This document shows, one piece after another, positions 8,269 to 13,310 of a DNA stretch of 23,769 nucleotides; positions within the stretch are counted from its first letter, which is position 1, and each line of letters begins with the position of its first letter. The DNA lies in NCBI GenBank assembly GCA_947384055.1, contig CANDFO010000033.1, positions 1-23,769 of the forward strand. Direction: 5' to 3'. The stretch is from an uncultured Flavonifractor sp. GTDB lineage: Bacteria; Bacillota; Clostridia; Oscillospirales; Oscillospiraceae. Under the pieces are notes generated by a model, which saw only the letters and a list, made by a program, of their open reading frames with translations, did no database searches and was not told the origin of the DNA. The position numbers and the translations under genes were made by a program.

Positions 8269-8427
8269 AACCTGTATTCATAACCGGGGAATGCTGGATG
8301 GGCGAGGATTTTTTTCGCCAGACAAGGAGATGTTCCACAGCTATCCTGACGGATGGCAAGGGAAAGCGACGCAGTATGGCGGGAAAAAGACCGCTTAGAC
8401 GGCGTTCAACGGTTGTGAATACAGGTT
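8269..8427. repeat. 18-bp inverted repeat bounding a 123-nt insert in the cbiB-cobD gap
   Basis: The arms 8269-8286 and 8410-8427 are complementary over 18 positions, with one U.G wobble when read as RNA (position 8281 with 8415). After a one-base mismatch, three more pairs extend the stem outward (8265-8267 with 8429-8431). The enclosed 123 nt contain smaller possible hairpins, for example GGCGA 8301-8305 with TCGCC 8315-8319. There is no convincing open frame. It lies entirely between the cbiB stop and the cobD ribosome site. It could be a structured RNA in the operon message or a MITE-like remnant with terminal inverted repeats. I could not fit it to the cobalamin riboswitch consensus. Confidence 0.75.
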
Positions 8428-8468
8428 CTAAACGGCGGTGTCTGCCGGAAAATAGAAAGGAGACGCCT

Positions 8469-9533
8469 ATGGAGCGCTATCCCCACGGCGGCGACATTTT
8501 GACCGCTCGGCTGGAATACGGCGGCGAGGTTCTGGATTTTTCTGCCAATTTAAATCCCCTGGGGATGCCGGAGGCGGTCCGCCGGGCCGCGGAAAAGGCG
8601 GCCGCCGACTGTATCCACTATCCGGACCCCTTCTGCCGGGAGCTGCGGAGGGCCATTGCCTGTCACGACGGCATACCCAGCCCGGACTGGGTGCTGTGCG
8701 GGAACGGGGCGGCGGATTTGATTTTCCGGCTGGTGCTGGCGCTGGGGGCCGGGAGAGCGCTGGTGACTGCTCCGACCTTTTCCGAATACGAGACCGCTCT
8801 GCGGTGGCGGGGCTGTGAAGTGGTCTATCATACGCTCACTCCGGAAAACGGATTTGACCTGACAGAGGAAATTTTGGGACAGGTGGACAGGGAATTGGAT
8901 GTGCTGTTTCTCTGTACGCCCAACAATCCCACCGGGCGGCTGATCCCCCAAACGCTGCTTCTGGAGCTGCTGAAACGGTGCAGAGAAACAGAAACCCGTC
9001 TGGTGCTGGACGAATGTTTCCTGCCTCTGTCCGACGGGGCGGGGCCGGGGCTGGCTCCCTGGCTGGAGGCCTATGCCGGACAGCTGATTCTTCTGCGGGC
9101 CTTGACTAAGAGCTATGCGGTGCCGGGCCTGCGGCTGGGGTATGCCCTGACCGGGGACCATGCGCTGGCCGGCGCTGTGGCCGCGGCCGGGCCGCCTTGG
9201 AGCGTCTCGGTGCCCGCGCAGGCGGCGGGAACTGTGGCGATGGAGCTCTGCCCCCATTGGCCGGCGCAGGCCCGGGCGTTTTTGCAGGCGGAGCGCCCCC
9301 GGCTGGCGGCGGAGCTGAGAGCGCTGGGGCTGACCGTCACAGAGGGACAGGCCAACTATCTGCTCTTCCGGGCGGCAGGAACTGCGGGATTAAAGGAACG
9401 TCTGCTGGCGCGGGGAATTCTGATTCGCTCCTGCGCCAATTACCGCGGCCTGGGGCCGGATTACTACCGGGTGTGTGTGCGCTCCGGAGAGGAAAACCGG
9501 CGTCTGCTGGCCGCGCTGAAAGAGGTGCTTTGA
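8469..9533 (+). CDS. cobD: Threonine-phosphate decarboxylase (PLP-dependent)
   Basis: A 354-aa class I/II aminotransferase-fold enzyme. In cobalamin operons this type decarboxylates L-threonine O-3-phosphate to aminopropanol phosphate for CbiB. Characteristic are HGGDI at the N-terminus, LDFSANLNPLGMP, the glycine loop CGNGAADLIFRL, FLCTPNNPTGRL, and the PLP lysine in ALTKSYAVPGLRLGYAL (Lys214). The C-terminal CANYRGLGPDYYRVCVRS is also typical. I chose ATG 8469, with AAAGGAG before it and the conserved N-terminus after it. The frame stays open upstream to 8298, but that stretch crosses the inverted repeat and looks non-coding. Histidinol-phosphate aminotransferase (HisC) is the closest alternative; context decides for CobD. 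The stop overlaps the cobQ start by one base. Confidence 0.93.
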   Translation: MERYPHGGDILTARLEYGGEVLDFSANLNPLGMPEAVRRAAEKAAADCIHYPDPFCRELRRAIACHDGIPSPDWVLCGNGAADLIFRLVLALGAGRALVTAPTFSEYETALRWRGCEVVYHTLTPENGFDLTEEILGQVDRELDVLFLCTPNNPTGRLIPQTLLLELLKRCRETETRLVLDECFLPLSDGAGPGLAPWLEAYAGQLILLRALTKSYAVPGLRLGYALTGDHALAGAVAAAGPPWSVSVPAQAAGTVAMELCPHWPAQARAFLQAERPRLAAELRALGLTVTEGQANYLLFRAAGTAGLKERLLARGILIRSCANYRGLGPDYYRVCVRSGEENRRLLAALKEVL

Positions 9534-11038
9534 TGGCGGCAAAGGCGATTATGATTCAGGGCACCGCCTCCAATGCGGGCAAAAGCCTGCTGGCGGCGGG
9601 ACTGTGCCGGGTGTTCCGGCAGGATGGCTATCGGGTAGCCCCCTTTAAATCCCAGAATATGGCGCTCAATTCAGCCATTACCCCGGCGGGGCTGGAGATG
9701 GGCCGGGCTCAGGTGACGCAGGCCCAGGCCGCCGGGGTGGTTCCCGATGTGCGGATGAACCCTGTTTTGCTCAAACCCACCAACGATACGGGCTCTCAGG
9801 TGATTGTCAACGGCGTTCCCCGGGGGACTATGGGGGCGGCGGAGTATTTTCGCTATAAAAAAAACCTCATACCCGAGGTGATGGAGGCGTACCAATCACT
9901 GGCGGCGGAATATGACATCATTGTAATAGAGGGGGCGGGAAGCCCGGCGGAGATCAACTTAAAGGCGGATGACTTTGTCAACATGGGCATGGCGCGGCGG
10001 GCGAAAGCGCCGGTGCTCCTGTGCGGGGATATTGACCGGGGCGGCGTTTTTGCCTCCCTCTACGGTACGGTGAAGCTGCTGGAGCCGGAGGAGCAGGAGC
10101 TGATCCGGGGTCTGATTATCAACAAATTCCGGGGGGACCCGGAAATTCTCCGGCCCGGCCTGGGTACCTTGGAGGAGCTGACGGGCAAGCCGGTGCTGGG
10201 AGTGGTTCCCATGCTGGATGTAGATGTGGACGATGAGGATTCCCTGTCTGCTCGGCTCAGCGGAAACGGGAAGGTAGGGCTGATTGATATTGCGGTAATC
10301 CGCCTGCCCAGAATCTCGAACTTCACCGATTTTAATCCCCTGGAGCGGATGGAGGCGGTCTCCCTGCGGTATGTGGATACCCCGGCGGGCCTGGGACATC
10401 CGGACCTGGTCATTCTCCCGGGGACCAAAAATACCATGGGAGACCTGCTGTGGCTCCGGCAGAGCGGCATGGAGGCGGTGATTTTAAAGCATGCCGCCCG
10501 TGGCGGCGCGGTAGCGGGCATCTGTGGCGGATATCAGATGCTTGGCCGCCAGGTGTCCGACCCGGACGGCGTGGAGGGCGGCGGTACCCTGGCGGGCCTG
10601 GGCCTTTTGGACGCCGAGACCGTGTTCCGGGGGGAGAAAACCCGCACACAGGTGACGGGGACCTTTACCGGAGCCTCCGGAATATTTACCGGGATGAATG
10701 GCGCAGCCTTTGAGGGTTACGAGATCCATATGGGGGCCACCTGCGGGGCGGGGGAAGCGCTGACGGATTTTATGACCCAGCGGGGAGAGCGGCGCGCCGA
10801 CGGACTGTCCCAGGGGAATGTGTGGGGGTGCTACGTCCACGGAATCTTTGACAAGAGCGAAACGGCCTCTGCGCTGGCAGAGGCGTTGATGCGGGAAAAG
10901 GGACTGGAGGGCTCCGCCGCCGCGGTAGATTGGCAGGAGTATGCCCAGCAGCAGTATGACAAGCTGGCCGGAGGAGTCCGCAGGGCCCTGGATATGGACG
11001 CGATTTATCAGATTTTAGAGAGGGGCGTGTCAAATTGA
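9533..11038 (+). CDS. cobQ: Cobyric acid synthase
   Basis: A 501-aa glutamine-dependent amidotransferase (CobQ/CbiP) that amidates the b, d, e and g side chains of the corrin ring. The N-terminal synthetase domain has the P-loop IQGTASNAGKSLLAAGL (K17) and the segments VAPFKSQNMALNS, VIEGAGSPAEINLK and CGDIDRGGVFASLYGT. The C-terminal glutaminase domain has the nucleophile in GICGGYQMLG (Cys331) and the catalytic histidine in CYVHGIFD (His436). The length matches the family. The start is ATG 9533 in a TGATG overlap with cobD. An upstream open extension within cobD is a shadow. The stop overlaps the cbiC TTG start. Confidence 0.97.
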   Translation: MAAKAIMIQGTASNAGKSLLAAGLCRVFRQDGYRVAPFKSQNMALNSAITPAGLEMGRAQVTQAQAAGVVPDVRMNPVLLKPTNDTGSQVIVNGVPRGTMGAAEYFRYKKNLIPEVMEAYQSLAAEYDIIVIEGAGSPAEINLKADDFVNMGMARRAKAPVLLCGDIDRGGVFASLYGTVKLLEPEEQELIRGLIINKFRGDPEILRPGLGTLEELTGKPVLGVVPMLDVDVDDEDSLSARLSGNGKVGLIDIAVIRLPRISNFTDFNPLERMEAVSLRYVDTPAGLGHPDLVILPGTKNTMGDLLWLRQSGMEAVILKHAARGGAVAGICGGYQMLGRQVSDPDGVEGGGTLAGLGLLDAETVFRGEKTRTQVTGTFTGASGIFTGMNGAAFEGYEIHMGATCGAGEALTDFMTQRGERRADGLSQGNVWGCYVHGIFDKSETASALAEALMREKGLEGSAAAVDWQEYAQQQYDKLAGGVRRALDMDAIYQILERGVSN

Positions 11039-11679
11039 ACGTGGAATTACAGCGGGTGGCTCCAGCGGAGATTGAGGCCCGGAGCATGGAGCTCATAGCC
11101 CAGGAGCTGGGGGAGCGAACCTTCCCGACGGAACAGCTGCCGGTAATTAAACGGGTGATTCACACCACAGCGGACTTCGATTATGCGGACAACCTGGTGT
11201 TTTCTGAGGGCGCTGTGCCAAAAGGGATTGCGGCCATGAAGGGGGGGTGCACCATTGTCACCGACACCCAGATGGCCTGGTCCGGAATAAACAAGCGGGT
11301 ACTGGAAAAATTCGGCGGGAAAGCGGTGTGCTTTATGTCCGACCCGGATGTGGCGGCAGAGGCCAGGGCGCGTGGCGTCACCCGCGCCGCCGTGTCCATG
11401 GAGCGGGCCGCCGGGCTGAGCGGGCCAGTGATTTTTGCCCTGGGCAACGCGCCCACGGCGCTGGTACGGGTTTGCCGGCTGATTGACGAGGTGGCCCTGG
11501 CCCCGGCCCTGGTGATCGGCGCCCCGGTGGGCTTTGTAAACGTGGTGGAGAGCAAGGAGCTGCTGCTGGGACTGGATGTACCTTACATCGTGGCCCGGGG
11601 CCGCAAGGGGGGCAGCAATGTGGCGGCGGCTGTCTGCAACGCCCTGCTGTACCTGGCCTCCGGCAATGTGCGGGAATAA
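11035..11679 (+). CDS. cbiC: Cobalt-precorrin-8 methylmutase
   Basis: A 214-aa CbiC/CobH protein that moves the methyl group from C11 to C12 to form cobyrinate. The catalytic histidine sits in VIHTTADFDY (His43 if translation starts at 11035), the position known for the family. TDTQMAWSGINK, CFMSDPDVAA, FALGNAPTAL and IGAPVGFVNVVESKE follow in the normal order. The start is probably TTG 11035, within a TTGA overlap with the cobQ stop and about nine bases after AGAGAGGGG. The GTG at 11041 is the alternative and would put the SD about 15 bases away. A rare start codon plus overlap suggests translation coupled to cobQ. Confidence 0.95.
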   Translation: MNVELQRVAPAEIEARSMELIAQELGERTFPTEQLPVIKRVIHTTADFDYADNLVFSEGAVPKGIAAMKGGCTIVTDTQMAWSGINKRVLEKFGGKAVCFMSDPDVAAEARARGVTRAAVSMERAAGLSGPVIFALGNAPTALVRVCRLIDEVALAPALVIGAPVGFVNVVESKELLLGLDVPYIVARGRKGGSNVAAAVCNALLYLASGNVRE

Positions 11680-11704
11680 GGGTCCGCGGGAAGGAGACGA
11701 TGTC

Positions 11705-12385
11705 ATGTCAGGAATCTTGTACGGCGTAGGAGTGGGGCCCGGCGACCCGGAGCTTCTGACCAGAAAAGCCGAACGTATCATCCGGGAATGCCCGGTCCTG
11801 GCTGTCCCGGACAAGGGAAGCGGGGAAAAGACGGCCATGGGGATTATCGGCGGACTGGCTCAGGGAAAGGAGCTCCTCTGCTGTGCCGCGCCTATGGTGC
11901 GGGATGCGGCGGCCCTGGACGCGGCTTATGAGGCTAACGCGGACCAGGTGTGCGCCCGATTGGACCAGGGAAAGGACGTCGCCTTTATCACATTGGGGGA
12001 CCCGACAGTGTATTCCACATACATGTATCTGCACCGGAAGGTAGCGGGCCGCGGGTATGAGGCCCGGATTGTCCCCGGCGTCACCTCCTTCTGCGCGGCG
12101 GCGGCCCGGCTGGGGGAGTCCCTGTGCGAGCGCTCTCAACGGCTGATGGTGGTTCCGGCATCCCATGGAGGGGTAGAGGACTGTCTGTCGCTGGATGCCA
12201 ATCTGGTTTTTATGAAGGCCGGCCGGGAAATTGGAGCTTTAAAGGAGACGCTGGCCAGGCACGGCCTGCTGGAGCACGCGTCTCTGGTAGCCAACTGCGG
12301 TCTGGAGGGAGAAGTGGTCTGCCCCAGCCTGTCGGAGCTGCCTCCGGACACGGGATATTTTTCCGTAGTGATTGTGAAGCGCTGA
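11705..12385 (+). CDS. cbiL: Cobalt-factor II / precorrin-2 C20-methyltransferase
   Basis: A 226-aa tetrapyrrole methyltransferase. The glycine loop YGVGVGPGDPELLTRKA (residues 6-22) and the TLGDPTVYSTYMYLHRKV segment (Asp99) are diagnostic of CbiL/CobI, which adds the C20 methyl group early in the pathway. PGVTSFCAAAARLG and the C-terminal YFSVVIVK strand complete the fold. I chose ATG 11705, with AAGGAGA seven bases upstream; an ATG at 11700 is in another frame. The open frame upstream runs inside cbiC and is not coding. This is the last gene of the cobalamin run; it is 25 bases from cbiC and followed by non-coding sequence. Placing an early-pathway enzyme last means gene order does not follow reaction order here. 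Confidence 0.95.
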   Translation: MSGILYGVGVGPGDPELLTRKAERIIRECPVLAVPDKGSGEKTAMGIIGGLAQGKELLCCAAPMVRDAAALDAAYEANADQVCARLDQGKDVAFITLGDPTVYSTYMYLHRKVAGRGYEARIVPGVTSFCAAAARLGESLCERSQRLMVVPASHGGVEDCLSLDANLVFMKAGREIGALKETLARHGLLEHASLVANCGLEGEVVCPSLSELPPDTGYFSVVIVKR

Positions 12386-12596
12386 ATTTTGCGGCGCCTG
12401 CGGCAGTTGCCGTTATGTCCGGCGGGGAAGCCAGGCGTATGGCGGCCGGAGCTCCCCCCCGTTACAGCAAAATTACAAAAGAAATGAGAGATTTAATCTC
12501 TTTGTAACAATTCACGCTTTTTCCCTTAATATACTTTGGTTATTATAATACCTGCAAGAGACAGTTTCTTTTCATTTCATTGTATCCTCTTTCCTT
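12386..12596. other. Intergenic region with an AT-rich block, no gene seen
   Basis: The first 75 bases are GC-rich with a weak inverted repeat (CGCCTG 12395-12400, CAGGCG 12432-12437). From about 12466 the composition turns sharply AT-rich, unlike anything else in the window. This part holds a 6-bp hairpin (AGAGAT 12487-12492, ATCTCT 12496-12501) and a TATAAT box at 12544-12549 with only a weak -35 candidate (TTCCCT 12521-12526). I see no open frame with an SD. It may carry a promoter for a short RNA ending at the following terminator, but this is weakly supported. Confidence 0.5.
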
Positions 12597-12643
12597 AGAA
12601 CAAACCGGACGTCAGGAGCAGGCGTCCGGTTTGTTCTATTTTT
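12597..12643 (+). terminator. Rho-independent terminator downstream of the cobalamin operon
   Basis: A perfect 15-bp stem (12597-12611 with 12623-12637) with an 11-base loop is followed by ATTTTT. The T-run is on the + strand side only, so it mainly ends + transcripts from the cobalamin operon or from a short RNA starting in the AT-rich block. The same stem also lies just past the stop of the convergent small gene, without a T-run in that direction. Confidence 0.85.
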
Positions 12644-12663
12644 GTACGTATGCGGCCGATGAC

Positions 12664-12972
12664 CTAGAATTCCGCGTTCTCTTCACAGGTTCGCTCATAT
12701 CCGGCGCAGGGGCCGCCGTCCTCCCCGGAGGGAGGCGGAGGAATTTCCGCCGCCTCCAGTGGGAAGAGCAGCAGAGAGGCTCCAAAGAGCACAGCTGCTC
12801 CGACCGCAATGGCCTGAATCTTGTTTTCCGCCAGCCAGGGCCGGAATGGGGCAAGCTGCGGGATGCGTTCCCCAAATTGATTCAGCGCGGCGTAGAGAGC
12901 CGCCGCAAGGATGGCGCAGAGGACAAGGCGCGTCAAAGTTTTCTGCTGTTCCGGCTTCTGTTCCACAGGCAT
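12664..12972 (-). CDS. Small two-helix membrane protein, function unknown
   Basis: A 102-aa protein. A polar, charged N-terminus of about 14 residues is followed by two hydrophobic helices (LVLCAILAAALYAAL about residues 16-30, and IQAIAVGAAVLFGASLLLF about 52-70). They are separated by a loop with RIPQLAPFRPWL. The C-terminus is acidic and carries two cysteines (CAGYERTC). The order of polar and hydrophobic parts and a proper ribosome site support a real gene. AAGGAGG lies only two bases before the ATG at 12972, but eight bases before an in-frame GTG at 12966, so translation may begin at GTG. It is divergent from the P-type ATPase and convergent with the cobalamin operon. I do not recognise a family. 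The + strand open frame across the same bases crosses the terminator and is a shadow. Confidence 0.7.
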   Translation of the reverse strand: MPVEQKPEQQKTLTRLVLCAILAAALYAALNQFGERIPQLAPFRPWLAENKIQAIAVGAAVLFGASLLLFPLEAAEIPPPPSGEDGGPCAGYERTCEENAEF

Positions 12973-12988
12973 CGCCTCCTTATGATTC

Positions 12989-12997
12989 AGTATAGCA
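12989..12997 (-). promoter_or_regulatory. Extended -10 promoter of the small membrane protein gene
   Basis: On the - strand TGC followed directly by TATACT (-10 at 12994-12989) forms an extended -10 element. No good -35 is seen 16-18 bases upstream. Transcription would begin near 12982, right at the SD, giving an extremely short leader. Confidence 0.45.
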
Positions 12998-13126
12998 GAA
13001 AAGACGCGGAAGTAGACTACGTCGAGCCGTCTGTTTCGGTCCGGGGCTGGGAATCACCGGAAGCGCGCAAAATTCGCGCAGTTCACCGGAAATTATGTCA
13101 AAACCATTAAATTTCTGGAAAGGCCC
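12998..13126. other. Intergenic region between divergent genes, nothing further recognised
   Basis: About 130 bases between the two divergent promoters. A GCGCAAAATTCGCGC near-palindrome occurs around 13064-13080 and could be a regulator site shared by both directions. No open frame with an SD is seen on either strand. Confidence 0.35.
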
Positions 13127-13155
13127 TTGTCCGCTCCGGCCGGACACACTATAAT
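13127..13155 (+). promoter_or_regulatory. Near-consensus promoter of the P-type ATPase gene
   Basis: TTGTCC (13127-13132), an exact 17-base spacer and a perfect TATAAT (13150-13155). Transcription would start near 13162 and leave a leader of about 110 bases before the ATPase ATG. This is one of the best vegetative-type promoters in the window. Confidence 0.8.
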
Positions 13156-13161
13156 AGTATA

Positions 13162-13310
13162 GCCGAAGCGCTTGTTCTGCCTGACCAGGCGCACGTCGTT
13201 CTTATCCATCTGTCAGGCGGGGCCTGTGTAAACGGGTCTGGCATTATTATGTCCGCAGATTGAGGCGAAGCCTATGAAAAAACAGCAGCGCAGACCCGTT
13301 CGATCTGCGC
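13162..13310 (+). other. Structured leader and start region of the P-type ATPase mRNA
   Basis: The leader contains GCCTGAC pairing with GTCAGGC (around 13179-13185 and 13211-13217). Two further complementary pairs interleave around the start codon: 13231-13240 with 13291-13300 (10 bp, perfect) and 13254-13260 with 13303-13309 (7 bp, extendable to 9 with one wobble). A hairpin AGGC-GAA-GCCT (13263-13273) lies directly before the ATG and covers part of the SD. This layout could control translation. It does not match a riboswitch class I know. Confidence 0.45.

Noticed and set aside
8229..8468. Possible cobalamin riboswitch in front of cobD (GCCAGACAAGGAGAT resembles a B12 box at first sight)
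   Set aside because: The other conserved blocks of the cobalamin aptamer do not occur in the right order and the match to the B12 box is poor. Reported only as an unexplained inverted-repeat element.
12580..13110. 176-codon open frame on the + strand
   Set aside because: It starts before the terminator hairpin, lacks an SD and has a low-complexity arginine-rich product; the - strand frame over the same bases encodes a sensible membrane protein.
13249..13263. Four-codon open frame (ATG to TGA) in the ATPase leader as an attenuator peptide
   Set aside because: No SD and no codon bias towards a regulated amino acid; very short frames arise readily by chance.
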